Assembly (NCBI RefSeq): GCF_014337925.2
Contig: NZ_CP143423.1
Coordinates: 3,688,501-3,752,500, forward strand
DNA length: 64,000 bases
Source of the DNA: Roseobacter fucihabitans
GTDB taxonomy: Bacteria > Pseudomonadota > Alphaproteobacteria > Rhodobacterales > Rhodobacteraceae
Direction of reading: 5' to 3'
The translations under genes and the position numbers were made by a program. Below the pieces are notes generated by a model. The model did no database searches, had not been told where the DNA came from, and was given only the letters and a program-made list of their open reading frames with translations. Positions 48,813 through 59,828 of the stretch are shown here, piece after piece (position 1 is the first letter of the stretch; each line of letters opens with the position of its first letter).

Positions 48813-49889
48813 TTGCGTGAAAAAGCCCAAAATCCCGTAACCCTGAGCGATGAATTGCTGGGCTGGTACGACATCCATGCCCGTATCATGCCCTGGCGTG
48901 TGCCTCCACAGAATCGCCGCGCAGGACAAACCCCCGACCCCTATCGCGTCTGGCTCTCCGAGGTGATGTTGCAACAAACCACGGTCGTGACGGTCAGAGA
49001 CTACTTTGAGAGATTCACGGCCCGCTGGCCAACGGTCACGGATCTTGCCCGCGCGCGCGATGCAGACGTCATGGGGGAATGGGCTGGATTGGGGTATTAC
49101 GCCCGTGCGCGCAATCTGCTGAAATGCGCGCGCGCAGTCGTGGCCGATCATGACGGCGCATTCCCGGCGGATCACAGCGTGCTCCTGAAACTGCCCGGAA
49201 TTGGTCCCTATACGGCGGCGGCCATCAGCTCGATCGCCTTTGATCTGCCCCATGCGGTGCTGGACGGCAATGTCGAGCGGGTCATGGCACGGCTGCATGA
49301 TATTCACACGCCCCTGCCCGACGCCAAACCGCTTTTGATGACACAGGCAGAGGCCCTGACCCCACAACAACGGCCCGGCGATTACGCTCAGGCGGTCATG
49401 GATCTCGGGGCGACGATCTGCACCCCGAAATCGCCCGCCTGCGGTATTTGTCCCTGGCGCGCGCCCTGCCTTGCGCGTGCGCGCGGCACCGCGGCTGATC
49501 TGCCCAGAAAGACCCCAAAAAAGCCAAAACCCACCCGGCGAGGCACGGTCTATCTGGGCCAGCGCGAAGATGGCGCTTGGCTTTTGGAGACCCGCCCGGA
49601 AAAAGGCTTGCTGGGCGGGATGCTCGGCTGGCCCGGCTCGGAGTGGGTGGACATCACCCAGCCCCCGCCTCAGACCACACCCCCGGCGGACGCGCAGTGG
49701 GTTCAGCTGAACGCCGAGGTCCGCCATACATTTACCCATTTCCACCTGACATTGGCGGTTTTTACAGCACAGATCGATCCCTCCACCGAACCCCATCAAG
49801 GCCGTTTCATCCCCCGTTCAGAATTTCGCCCCTCCGACCTGCCCACGGTGATGCGCAAAGCTCTCAATCTGGCAAAAGATGCGCTGTGA
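48813..49889 (+). CDS. mutY: A/G-specific adenine glycosylase
   Basis: 358 residues. Glycosylase domain with WRVPPQNRRAGQTPDPYRVWLSEVMLQQTTV (catalytic Glu), helix-hairpin-helix LLKLPGIGPYTAAAISSIAF with following Asp, and the 4Fe-4S cluster cysteines CTPKSPACGICPWRAPC. A C-terminal Nudix-like domain (RGTVYLGQREDGAWLLETRPEKGLLGGMLGWPG) reads 8-oxoG. Removes A opposite 8-oxoG. The only in-frame start before the domain is TTG at 48813; no ATG is available. Confidence 0.94.
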   Translation: MREKAQNPVTLSDELLGWYDIHARIMPWRVPPQNRRAGQTPDPYRVWLSEVMLQQTTVVTVRDYFERFTARWPTVTDLARARDADVMGEWAGLGYYARARNLLKCARAVVADHDGAFPADHSVLLKLPGIGPYTAAAISSIAFDLPHAVLDGNVERVMARLHDIHTPLPDAKPLLMTQAEALTPQQRPGDYAQAVMDLGATICTPKSPACGICPWRAPCLARARGTAADLPRKTPKKPKPTRRGTVYLGQREDGAWLLETRPEKGLLGGMLGWPGSEWVDITQPPPQTTPPADAQWVQLNAEVRHTFTHFHLTLAVFTAQIDPSTEPHQGRFIPRSEFRPSDLPTVMRKALNLAKDAL

Positions 49890-49949
49890 AAGCCGCACTT
49901 GTGTCTAAACCCTTCCCCAAACCCGCGCGCGCGATTTAGGGTTGATGCG

Positions 49950-51095
49950 ATGACACCTCATACCATTCCTCCTGCTGATATGGTCCGGATCTCGCGGGTT
50001 GCGCCGTTCTGGATCACGCTGCTGCTTGTCCCCATCGCATGGCTGGGTGCGATCAAGGGGGGCTGGAGCGTTCTTCTGCTGCCGCTGGTGTCGTGGTATT
50101 TCTTTTCTCTGATGGACGCGCTTTTGGGCCGGGATACGGCGAATGCGGACCTTGATACGCCACAAACCGCGCTGTTCTGGTACCGCGCCGTCACCCTGAT
50201 CTGGGCACCGATCCAGTTTTGCCTGCTGTTCAGCCTGATCTGGTACGTTCCACAGGCCGACCACCTCAGCGCATTGGAAAAAATCGTTCTATTTTTCGGT
50301 GTTGGTGTGATCACCGGTACGGTGGGCATCAATTACAGCCACGAATTGATGCATCAGAAAAACAGAGCCGAACGCCGGATGGCGGACCTGCTGCTCGCCA
50401 TGGTGCTCTATTCGCACTTTCGCTCCGAACATCTGCTCGTCCACCACCGCCATGTCGCCACGCCGCGCGACGCGGTGACAGCGCGTTACAACGAAGGGTT
50501 CCACAGGTTTTACCCCCGCGTCTTGAAACAATCCCTGCGCTCTGCTTTTGAGGCTGAAAAAGCGATGCTGCATCGGCGTGGCAAGGCCTGGCATGATCCG
50601 TCCAATCCGTTTTTTCGCTATTGGGCCTTGCAGGCGCTGATGCTGTTCTTCGCCTTCTTACTAGCGGGTTGGGTGGGTATCGGGCTGTTTTTGATCCAAG
50701 CGGGCACGGCGGTCTGGCAGTTGGAGTTGGTCAATTATATTGAACATTACGGGCTGACCCGAAAACACCTTGGAAATGGCAAATACGAACACGTCAAACC
50801 ACATCATTCCTGGAATTCAGACCACCGCATGTCGAATTGGTTGTTGATTAACCTGCAACGCCATTCCGACCACCATTATAAACCCGACCGCCGGTTTCCG
50901 GTGTTGCAAACCTATTCCAGCGCAGATGCGCCGCAACTGCCCTTTGGCTATCCCGTCATGACGATGTTGGCGATGATGCCCCCGCTCTGGTGCCGGATAA
51001 TGAACCCAAAGGTTCAGCAATGGCGCAGAGCGCATTATCCCGAGATCACGGAGTGGCACCCCTATGAGCGGGGCGAAAACCCGCTGCCGGGTTGA
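49950..51095 (+). CDS. alkB: Alkane 1-monooxygenase (AlkB type)
   Basis: 381 residues, an integral membrane di-iron hydroxylase. All histidine boxes are present: HELMHQ, EHLLVHHRHV, NYIEHYG and LQRHSDHH, the last two being diagnostic of AlkB rather than fatty-acid desaturases. Six hydrophobic segments surround them. It oxidises medium-chain alkanes to 1-alkanols using rubredoxin; no rubredoxin, rubredoxin reductase or alkane regulator gene is in this window. The ATG at 49950 has AGGGT upstream. Lies next to mutY with a 60-base gap. Confidence 0.95.
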   Translation: MTPHTIPPADMVRISRVAPFWITLLLVPIAWLGAIKGGWSVLLLPLVSWYFFSLMDALLGRDTANADLDTPQTALFWYRAVTLIWAPIQFCLLFSLIWYVPQADHLSALEKIVLFFGVGVITGTVGINYSHELMHQKNRAERRMADLLLAMVLYSHFRSEHLLVHHRHVATPRDAVTARYNEGFHRFYPRVLKQSLRSAFEAEKAMLHRRGKAWHDPSNPFFRYWALQALMLFFAFLLAGWVGIGLFLIQAGTAVWQLELVNYIEHYGLTRKHLGNGKYEHVKPHHSWNSDHRMSNWLLINLQRHSDHHYKPDRRFPVLQTYSSADAPQLPFGYPVMTMLAMMPPLWCRIMNPKVQQWRRAHYPEITEWHPYERGENPLPG

Positions 51096-51165
51096 CAATC
51101 CACATCATATATTAACGCTTTTATGTGAAACAAACCCCTCGAGAGTTTCAAGGTGAGGGACAAGC

Positions 51166-51591
51166 ATGCCACAACAACATAGCGCGACATATTCGAGCAA
51201 GGCGACGCAAACCTGCCTGGTGGTCGAAGATAACCTCTTTGATCAGGAACGCATCAAACGCATCATGGACAAGAGCTTTCAGGGCGTCTTTGTCGCCATA
51301 GTCTCAACAATTGAGCAGGCGCGCCTGCACATGGCGCGCTATCAGACCAGCATGATCCTGCTCGACAATAATTTACCTGACGGTACGGGTGCCAATTTCG
51401 CCATCGAACTCGCAAAAGTGCCGGAATTTGCGGAGATTCCGATTATCATGGTCAGCGATTGGCCGTCTCCTTTCATGTTTGACAAAGCGGAATCCGCTGG
51501 CGTGATCCATGTCGTTAACAAGTCCGATTTTGGCGCGCGTTATATCCATGCAGCGCTCAATCACAAACCCTCCAAAAGGTTGCTGAACTAA
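51166..51591 (+). CDS. Stand-alone response-regulator receiver protein
   Basis: 141 residues made of one receiver domain: acidic pair in LVVEDNLFDQ, phosphoacceptor Asp in MILLDNNLPDGTG, Ser in IIMVSDWPS and Lys in VVNKSDFG. No output domain and no adjacent kinase. The N-terminal 15 residues are an extra tail. AAGGTGAGGGA precedes the ATG. Such single-domain regulators act as phosphate shuttles or by protein contact. Partner unknown. Confidence 0.9.
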   Translation: MPQQHSATYSSKATQTCLVVEDNLFDQERIKRIMDKSFQGVFVAIVSTIEQARLHMARYQTSMILLDNNLPDGTGANFAIELAKVPEFAEIPIIMVSDWPSPFMFDKAESAGVIHVVNKSDFGARYIHAALNHKPSKRLLN

Positions 51592-52310
51592 GCCGGTCGC
51601 GCCATCTTCAGCCTCGGGCACCAGTCCTGTGCGGTCTGTTACTTCTCCAACGTCAGATGCTAACAGACCAATCCATATATTTGGGATTATCCGCACGACA
51701 CAGGAGTCCGTCTCGTTTTTAGACGCCAAGAGGGGGCAAGTTAACGGGCGATTGCGTCTACTCCATTGGTCGTAGGCACTTTTGGGATAGGGCTGGTTTT
51801 ACTTGGTTCCGCCTTAGACGCTCCAAAATAAGAGGCAACGCATCAAAACCCAATAATTTCAATATAAATCTAAGCTCCCCAGGAGGGTGGCAAACCTTGC
51901 CATATATTGCCTGTCGGGAATCTTATTGGCACCGGCACATACCAGTCACATTCTTACGGCCCCCTACCGAGGAGGGTCACTACGCATCGCGCCCGCCCTT
52001 GGGTTGCGCGATGCGCCGACAGGACACTCTGATCCTTCAGAGAAAAGCGCGCGATACCTCGTTGAAGGCAACCCGCGAATTTCGACCCCGTCAGGCGGAA
52101 ACGGTATTTACATTAAATCCCGCCAGAGCCAGGCAGCTGAAACGATCATGACGTCTCATGCCGTGGCGGCTCTGTGTCACCTTGCTAATAGCAAAGCGCG
52201 TTCTTCAAACAAAAAAACCCCGCCACAATGGGCGGGGTCAGGTGAGTGCCTTGACGAGGCAGCCTCTTGCGAGGGCCGCAGGCACCGGCGGTGTTCGAAT
52301 TAGAATGGGG
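51592..52310. other. Long intergenic region, no gene recognised
   Basis: About 720 bases between the receiver gene and ccrM. It contains the ccrM terminator at 52211-52237. A 138-codon open frame from a GTG at 51887, preceded by AGGAG, runs straight through that terminator hairpin and has no recognisable domain, so I do not call it a gene. No tRNA or repeat array was seen. Confidence 0.5.
52211..52237 (-). terminator. Rho-independent terminator of ccrM
   Basis: On the minus strand CCCCGCC-CATTGT-GGCGGGG is followed by seven T. It starts about 70 bases beyond the ccrM stop codon. Confidence 0.87.
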
Positions 52311-53495
<1,185 letters not shown>

Positions 53496-53497
<2 letters not shown>

Positions 53498-54125
53498 AAT
53501 ACCTTATGTTTTTACCTTGATACAAGATATTGTGTACCGGCTTGAAGCTACGTCTATGGTGTGGGGTCACCCCCAGATTTTGGAGCGCAGACATGTGGCT
53601 TTTTGATCCATAACCCATGTTGGTCTCCCAGCCATACCCCGGATGCTGTTGCGCCAAATCCACCATCAGGCGGTCACGGCAATTTTTGGCGACAATAGAA
53701 GCCGCCGAAATCGACAAACACCTTGCGTCACCTTTGATGACCGCCTGTGCGGGAATCGCCAGATCACGCGGGATCATCGACCCGTCCACCAGCACATGAT
53801 CCGGCGGGCGCTTCAATCCGGCCAACGCACGACACATCGCGATATGGCTTGCCCGCAGAATATTATGCGTATCAATTTCCTCCACACTGGCATGTGCGAT
53901 GGAAACGTCGGCATGCTCCATCAAGATATCCGCAAGATATGTCCGCTTCGTAATTGACAGCTTTTTGGAATCGTTGAGCCCATCGGGAATAAAACCGGGA
54001 TCAAGCACCACAGCCGCCGCTGTAACCGGCCCTGCCAGCGGCCCGCGGCCGACCTCATCCACGCCTGCCACGCGCAAGAAACCAGCGGAGATTGCCGCGT
54101 CTTCCATTGTAAAATCCGGTGTCAT
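53496..54125 (-). CDS. rnhB: Ribonuclease HII
   Basis: 209 residues from the ATG at 54125. Catalytic acids are visible: AGVDEVGRGPLAGPV (Asp, Glu), LNDSKKLS, VLVDGSMIP and the SISAASIVAKNCRDRLM segment with the final Asp. A YGWETNMGYGSKSHMSALQNLGVTPHHRRSF block closes the domain. Removes single ribonucleotides and RNA from DNA. The frame is open for another 56 codons upstream, but that part does not resemble RNase HII; GGAGAGG exists but lies 19 bases from this ATG, so the start remains tentative. Confidence 0.93.
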
Positions 54126-54568
54126 GTCTTGGTAATCTAACGAACCTCTCCAAAGAGCAAGCATGAAGTCTGAAGATTTCACCCATCGCTGCGGGCAAGG
54201 GGCAATCACTGAAACGCGGTGGGCGCGGGCCCCTTGCGACGGTTGGCGGCGAACGGCCTTCTTCAAATTGCAAATGCCCCGCGATATGATCACTGAACCC
54301 TATTCTGCCTTGCGATTTGATCTCTTTGTCGAGTGTCACGCCAAACTCAGCCCTTCCCTGTTGCAAACCTGTTCCGTCCTCGCCTGAGCGATCCGCATTG
54401 CGAATAATGCGGCGGGCATCGCCAACACTTCTAAGCCGGTGAGGCTCTGGGGGACCTTTAAAACCAAAAGCGCAGTGGGATTTTTGACGCCAGCACTCAG
54501 CGGATAAATCGCGCGCTGTAACCCCGGTGCGGTTACTTCAAAAGGGGCACTCGTTGCAGACCCCACAC
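54126..54568. other. Gap between rnhB and dnaE2 debris, no gene recognised
   Basis: About 440 bases. A minus-strand open frame of 76 codons (from a GTG at 54566: GSATSAPFEVTAPGLQRAIYPL and so on) has no domain I recognise. It begins right after the stop of the dnaE2 remnant and may be part of the same decayed region. Confidence 0.4.
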
Positions 54569-55592
54569 TTAATGGAAATCACGGGACTTCGGGATCACGC
54601 GCACATCACGCGGGTGCCGGTGAGAGCTGCTTGGCAAGGCGCGCTTGACTTCATCGGTACGCGCCAGAGGCGGGACCATCGTGTCGTTCGATAGGTGTTC
54701 CAACGCGTCACTGCGGTCCGTAAGACAATGCACAACCACACGGATCACGTCCTCACTGCGCTGCACGATGCCACGCACATCAATGACGCGGGCCTGCATA
54801 ATCACTTTGGGCCAGACCACCAGATTGGCGCTTTCCCCTTCGTCTTCGAGGGTTATGAAACAGACACCTTTCGCGCTGCCCGGACGTTGGCGGATCAGAA
54901 CAATTCCCGCCAGTTTCACCGCCTGCTCATTGCGCATATGCGCCAAGGCCTCTGTTTGATCTATAGCCCTGTTTGGCCATGCTTTTTCGCAAGAAAGACA
55001 TCGAATGCGCCTTGAGCGACAACCGCATCGTTTGGTTATCTGCAACAACATGCTCGCAGATGGGCATCTGTGGCAGATCAAAGGGCACTTCATCCCCCTC
55101 ATGCTTTTTCTCCGCAAAAAGCGGTAAATTCGGCGCATCCTAAAGCGCGCGCCTGTCCCTGAGTGCCTGCCTGTGATCCAGCGTCATCGACCGCACCGCA
55201 TCCGCTACCGCCAGTTTGCGCATTGATCCCGCGTCCAGCTTCGCGCGTCTTTTAAGATCGGCAAGATCGGTGAAGGGCGTGTTGCGGGCGGCAACAATAA
55301 GGTGGGCCTTATCCTGTCGCATACCGTCGATCTGCCGCAATCCCAGGCGAACTGCGAAGGTGCCAATGCTCAAAGGCTCCAACGTCGTGTCCCACTCACT
55401 ATAATTCACATCAACCGCACGCATGATAACATCATGCTCACGTGCATCGCGTACAATCTGCGCGGGGCAAAAAACTCCATGGGCTGGGAATTCACCAGCC
55501 TTACGTGCCAAACGCACCAATAATATGGCTGAACAATCGGGCCGCGTGAATCCATAATGCGGCATGGAGCATACGATATTCGGACTGATCAA
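54569..55592 (-). pseudogene. dnaE2: Error-prone DNA polymerase DnaE2 (ImuC), C-terminal remnant
   Basis: Only the last third of the roughly 1050-residue polymerase remains. The first piece reads PAQIVRDAREHDV then VNYSEWDTTLEP, AVRLGLRQIDGM and MRKLAVADAVRSM. It ends in an in-frame TAG at 55140-55142, after which the same frame goes on DAPNLPLFAEKKHEGDEVPF then EHVVADNQTMRLSLKAHSMSFLR. A frameshift near 54965 then leads to the OB-fold piece KLAGIVLIRQRPGSAKGVCF to the stop. The N-terminal PHP and catalytic parts are gone. No imuA or imuB is present, so this mutasome is lost here. Confidence 0.88.
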
Positions 55593-56201
55593 AAAAACAC
55601 AGCAAGATAGCAGGCCAGCATAAGGTCGCGGTAGAGGCCGCTGACGGCCTCAAGAGCATAGCGCCGCGTGGCAAGCGCGCTCCTGTCGTAGCAAAACTCA
55701 AAAGCGGGATTGGTCGCGGCCATCAAGTCCCATACCCCTCCATCAACCAGATTGATGGACCCAAAAGCATCATCATCATTGTCGAACGGGTAGGCGTCCT
55801 TGACCGGCTCGGGCGCAATCAATTGCGTCACCGCCCCTGCCGTCTTTTATATGGCGTGGCCTTCGGCGGGACCATCAGCAAGGTCCTGATGATCCGCTAA
55901 ATCCATACATCCAGAATTCGGAATTCGGAATTTTTGGATCCGGCTTGGGATCATCCTTGCCCCTTTGAACGATCAGTTATGGTACGAAATCCGCGGCGAA
56001 CTGCGGGTGTTTCATGCGGTCGAGACGCGCTGGCGCATATAAGAATTGCTGTTCATGTTCGATGCGTGTACGCAGCCCAAGCTCTTTTTCGACAACCAGA
56101 TGACCGCCGTCGACGTCCTTGTCAGCGGATAGGAACCGAGCCTTCACGCGGGTCCGGGGATCAGTCAATCTCTCCTTTCGTAACAGCATCCTGCACTGCT
56201 T
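55593..56201. other. Degenerate region between dnaE2 and hyuB remnants
   Basis: About 600 bases. A minus-strand frame at 55589-55831 encodes MTQLIAPEPVKDAYPFDNDD then GSINLVDGGVWDLMAATNPA and reads like protein but matches no family I know. Minus-strand 55977-56189 is similar in that respect. Around 55915-55930 the heptamer GAATTCG occurs in tandem (ATCCAGAATTCGGAATTCGG). Probably decayed coding DNA. Confidence 0.4.
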
Positions 56202-57893
56202 TTATGTCTTTTGAAGATATGCCGTATGCGCGGGCTGCAGTCGCCGCTGAGATGTATCCAGGGCCAGGTCACGTAATACGTGTTCTTTTGGCCGCTCGCT
56301 GGGATCGCCGTAGCCAGCGCCCCCTGGGAAGGCCATCACAACTCTGCGCCCGAACTGTTTGCCCTTGCCGTTCATCGCACTGCGATCATCCCGGGCGATT
56401 GTTGTGCGCGCTCCGGCCATTCCACCGCGCCATCCGCGTACGGGATGATCAACGCGGTCAAACATCGCTTGGATATCGAACTCATACCCCTCCATCGCGC
56501 CGACCTCCATATATTGCCCCAAACCGCCGCGTGTCTTGCCAGCACCGCCGCTGTCAAGGCGCAGCTCTTTGCGCCAGATGATGACGGGACAGGCGTGTTC
56601 TGTCGCCTCGATTGGCATGGTCATCACACCCGATACACCCGATGGAAAGGCGGTCGCATTCAGCCCGTCGAACTCTGGCCGTGCACCCGAACCGCCGGAG
56701 TTGAAGGTCAGCACCTCAAACCGGCGGGCATCTGCGGACACCGGGGCATCGGCGCGCGGGCGCCGCCACACTTGAAAATTGTACAAACACCCCGCCCCTT
56801 CGGCTGGCACCAGACCCGGAACGATTTTGTCAAAGGCGGCATAGACCGCATCAGGAACCAAGTGACCCACGATATGGCGCAACGCAACCGGTGCGGGGTG
56901 CTGTGCGTTGACGATGGAATTGATGGGCGCTTCGATCTCGAAAAATGCCAGAGACGCCGGTTATTCGGGATCTCAGGCGCAATCGCGACTTTCAGCGCAT
57001 AACAGACATAGGCCTTGGCATAGACCAGCGGGCAATTGATGCCTTTCTTGTCCAGACCAGATGAACCCGTGAAATCGGAACCGATGCGATCTTCATGGAC
57101 AGTCACTTTGACCATCAGCGTGATTGGCGCATCAAAACTGTCGACGGTCATTTCGCCCTCTGCGGACATCTGCGGCAAGGCGGCAATCGCTTCAATCGCT
57201 TCAATCGTCGCACGACGAGAATGTTCGAGGATAAAATCGGCAATGCCATCCAGATGAGCGAGATCAAATTCTTGCATCATTTCAATCAGGCGGCGGTGGC
57301 CAATCTCATTGCATGTCGCCAGCGCATAGATGTCACCAATCAATTGATCAGGTTCGCGCACATTACCCCGGATGATCCGCGTCAATGTCGCATCCACCTC
57401 GCCTCTGTGAGCGAATTTCCTGATGGGGATGTAGAGCCCCTCTTCATAAACGCTATGCGCATCCGCACCAAAACCGCGCCCACCGATATCCACGACATGC
57501 GCGGTGCAGGCAAAAAATCCGACCAAAACGCCGTTGTGAAAAGACGGCGTTACCATCGTGATGTCATGAAGATGACCCGTGCCTTCCCATGGATCATTGG
57601 TGATATAGACGTCGCCCTCAAAAATGTTCTGACGTCCAATGCGGCGGATGAAATGGGCAATCGCATCCGCCATCGCATTGACATGGCCCGGTGTGCCGGT
57701 CACGGCCTAGGCCAGCATGTTGCCTTGGGTGTCATAAACGCCCGCGGATAAATCACCTGCTTCGCGCACCGACGTCGAAAAAGCCGTGCGCACCAAGGCC
57801 TGCGCCTGTTCTTCCACAACGGAGATCAAACGGTTCCACATGACCTGATATGCAACTATGCAACTATGCAACTTTTGAATGTTCTTGTGCCAT
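56202..57893 (-). pseudogene. hyuB: Hydantoinase/oxoprolinase subunit B (HyuB), dead
   Basis: Encodes most of a HyuB protein but with three lesions. The start ATG at 57893 has AGGAGG and gives MAQEHSKVA, then stops because an 8-base unit is triplicated (57849-57872); with a single unit it would read KVAYQVMWNRLISVVEEQAQ. An in-frame TAG (57707-57709) interrupts NMLA/AVTGTPGHVNAM. A frameshift lies near 56955, after EIPNN. Intact blocks include GDVYITNDPWEGTGHLHDITMV and HACPVIIWRKELRLDSGGAGKTRGGLGQYMEV. Would have formed an ATP-dependent 5-oxoprolinase/N-methylhydantoinase complex with HyuA. Confidence 0.9.
57849..57872. repeat. Tandem repeat, 3 x 8 bases, in hyuB 5' end
   Basis: Three perfect copies of TATGCAAC (GTTGCATA on the gene's strand), seven codons after the hyuB start. 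Two extra copies add 16 bases and break the frame. One copy restores the reading frame into the conserved HyuB N-terminus. Confidence 0.9.
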
Positions 57894-57904
57894 ATCTGTG
57901 CCTC

Positions 57905-58545
57905 CTATCCCCTTATCACAACGTCGATGCAGCCGTCAGGCTGACGGATCGCGTCGCGGCTTGAGGGAATGATAATTGTCGTCTCATCTTCGACCACCGC
58001 TGCCGGGCCGTGCACACGCTGACCCGTTTGCAGCGTCATTCTGTCGATGACATCGGCCTCAAGATATTGGCCCGCCGCCGCATCAAACAAGGACCGCTGC
58101 ACTTGGCTGTGAGCGCGATCCGCGCCAATCGTGGGTTCGATCCGCGCCACGCTTTCTTTGGGCGTTGTCGCATTCACCGACCAGACGGTGATCTCGATAT
58201 CCATCCCCGAAACCGTGCGCCCAAAGAGTTTGGCATAGTCTTCTTCAAACCTCGCTTTGAACGTCGCGGCATCGGGGTCCATTGCCTGATCATGGCTCAA
58301 TTTAATCGGGATTTCCCACCCCTGACCAGAATAGCGCATGTAGACTTTGAACACTGACAGGATGTCCGCAGCCGCGTCACAGCTGCGCACAAAGCCTGTC
58401 GCCTCCACCTGAAGATCGGTCAGTAGCTTGCGAATGGCATCCGCATTGAAATCGCCTAACTTCATAAAAACAGAGCGGTTCGCCTCGAAGCTATAAGGTG
58501 CGCGCAGGAAGCCGATGGCTGAGCCGACAGCCGAATTGATGACGT
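57905..58545 (-). pseudogene. hyuA: Hydantoinase/oxoprolinase subunit A (HyuA), C-terminal fragment
   Basis: The open frame encodes NSAVGSAIGFLRAPYSFEANRSV then FVRSCDAAADILSVFKVYMRYSGQGWEIPIKL and ends GPAAVVEDETTIIIPSSRDAIRQPDGCIDVVIRG, the last 210 or so residues of HyuA. The first two thirds, including the ATP-binding part, are absent; recognisable sequence stops at about 58545. It ends 12 bases before the hyuB start, the usual hyuA-hyuB order. Together these are the remains of one operon. Confidence 0.85.
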
Positions 58546-58689
58546 CTTCATCTTTGAAGTTCCTTTCAAATCACAAGTCCAAGGACATCAAGATCGTTTC
58601 TTGCGGGTCCCTTTGAGAAACCTGTGCCGCCCGTAACAGAACTGAAATTTCTTATTTTCTCTATGCGTGGTTACTGTCCGTTATGTTCT

Positions 58690-59034
58690 GGGTCCTGCGG
58701 TTGTTTGGCTCGCACTCTGTGATGCATGCCTGACAAATCGTGCCATGCGTTTATCTTCAAAGCGAGCAAACACGACCAGCGCCATGGAGCTCGGGAGACC
58801 AAACGGTTCAAAACAGCGCCTAATCAGCTTTTTGGGCCACAGGTTTTCCCAGGATTGCACGGCCTGTGTCACGGTTTTCCGGCCCATTTCGGGCAAATGC
58901 CAATCGATGGCATAGCGCCCAATGATCAACGTCAATTCCACAGAGTCCAAACTGTACAAAATCTGGTCTCGCCAAGCCGGAGCACATTCACCGCGCGGCG
59001 GTAGATCGCCACTTTTCCCGGTGCCTGAAAAAAG
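58690..59034 (-). pseudogene. Uracil-DNA-glycosylase-like gene, C-terminal half
   Basis: Minus-strand sequence reads SGTGKSGDLPPRGECAPAWRDQ then LDSVELTLIIGRYAIDWHLPEMGRKTVTQAVQSWENLWP, matching the second half of the intact homologue at 59162-59758. The expected catalytic PHPSWRN segment is destroyed by frame changes, although NAW can still be read in another frame downstream. No start codon or N-terminal half adjoins. A matching N-terminal half lies at 61957-62232. Confidence 0.78.
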
Positions 59035-59119
59035 CGGTTATGTAACATCCAAATTGTCCATATCTCCCCTAAGAGCATGATATATTTATCAAGTTTTTCG
59101 CATTCCAAAAATAGCCGTC

Positions 59120-59132
59120 TATAGACAGTTTC
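59120..59132 (+). repeat. 13-base direct repeat, left copy
   Basis: TATAGACAGTTTC, found again in the same orientation at 61939-61951. The pair frames a segment of about 2.8 kb containing the intact glycosylase-like gene and the IS3 debris, and lies near both breakpoints of the split glycosylase-like gene. Confidence 0.6.
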
Positions 59133-59161
59133 TCGTCAAAACCCGCTTTACGAAGCCTGTC

Positions 59162-59758
59162 TCAATTCTCCGAAAGTCCACTTAGGTTTTGCCTTACTCG
59201 TTCCCGAATTCTCGGAACGACATCCGTTTCAAACCAGGCGTTTTGCCGAAGCCACCGATTGTTTCTCGGACTGGGATGCGGCAGTACAAATATGCCGTCT
59301 CCGCAGGTAGAAGATTGTCGGACCGCTTCTGCGACCGTCTTCCCTCTAAGTTGAGGCAGGTGCCATGCGAGGGCATAAGCGCCCAGCACGAGAGTCAGCT
59401 CGACATTTTCGAGAGTTTGCAGAGTTCTTTTGCGCCATGTCGTTGCGCAAATTTTCGGCGGTGGATTGTCGCCCGTGGAGCCAGTTCCGGGAAAACAAAG
59501 CCCCATTGGGAAAATGCCGATCCGAGGGTCGTAATAAAACGCAGACTTGTCGATCCCCAGCCAATCTCGCAATCGATCTCCAGAAGGATCATCAAATGGG
59601 CAATTTTTCAAATGCGCAATTCGGCCAGGGGCCTGGCCAACAATCAGAATTTTTGCTCGCTCATCCAGTTGAAATATTGGGTTTGGACCAAGCGGCAAAT
59701 CCTTACACAAGGTGCAGGCCTGCATCTGTAATTTGAGATTATGAAATTCCTGTTGCAT
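59162..59758 (-). CDS. Uracil-DNA glycosylase superfamily protein
   Basis: 198 residues, complete. Residues from the family: CTLCKDLPLGPNPIFQL, AKILIVGQAPGRIAHLKNCPFDDPSGDRLRDWLGI (motif with GQAPG), IGIFPMGLCFPG, VELTLVLGAYALAWHLP and the HPSPRNNRW catalytic-type segment. This single-domain family is related to UDG but its base specificity has not been defined, and the motif-2 variant HPSPRNN supports a distinct subgroup. It lies inside the segment that separates two halves of a paralogue. Confidence 0.87.
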   Translation of the reverse strand: MQQEFHNLKLQMQACTLCKDLPLGPNPIFQLDERAKILIVGQAPGRIAHLKNCPFDDPSGDRLRDWLGIDKSAFYYDPRIGIFPMGLCFPGTGSTGDNPPPKICATTWRKRTLQTLENVELTLVLGAYALAWHLPQLRGKTVAEAVRQSSTCGDGIFVLPHPSPRNNRWLRQNAWFETDVVPRIRERVRQNLSGLSEN

Positions 59759-59828
59759 CCAAACCTAACCACACAGCTAGCAGAACCTAAAAAAGAGAAT
59801 TCTGTTCATAGTTCTTTTCACATAGAAC

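Noticed and set aside
51887-52303. 138-codon frame with AGGAG before a GTG
   Set aside because: Runs through the ccrM terminator hairpin, lacks any domain, and ends in low-complexity residues.
57849-57872. CRISPR-like or regulatory repeat array
   Set aside because: Units of 8 bases are in direct contact without spacers and fall inside the hyuB coding start; a simple tandem expansion explains them. No CRISPR array was seen anywhere in the window.
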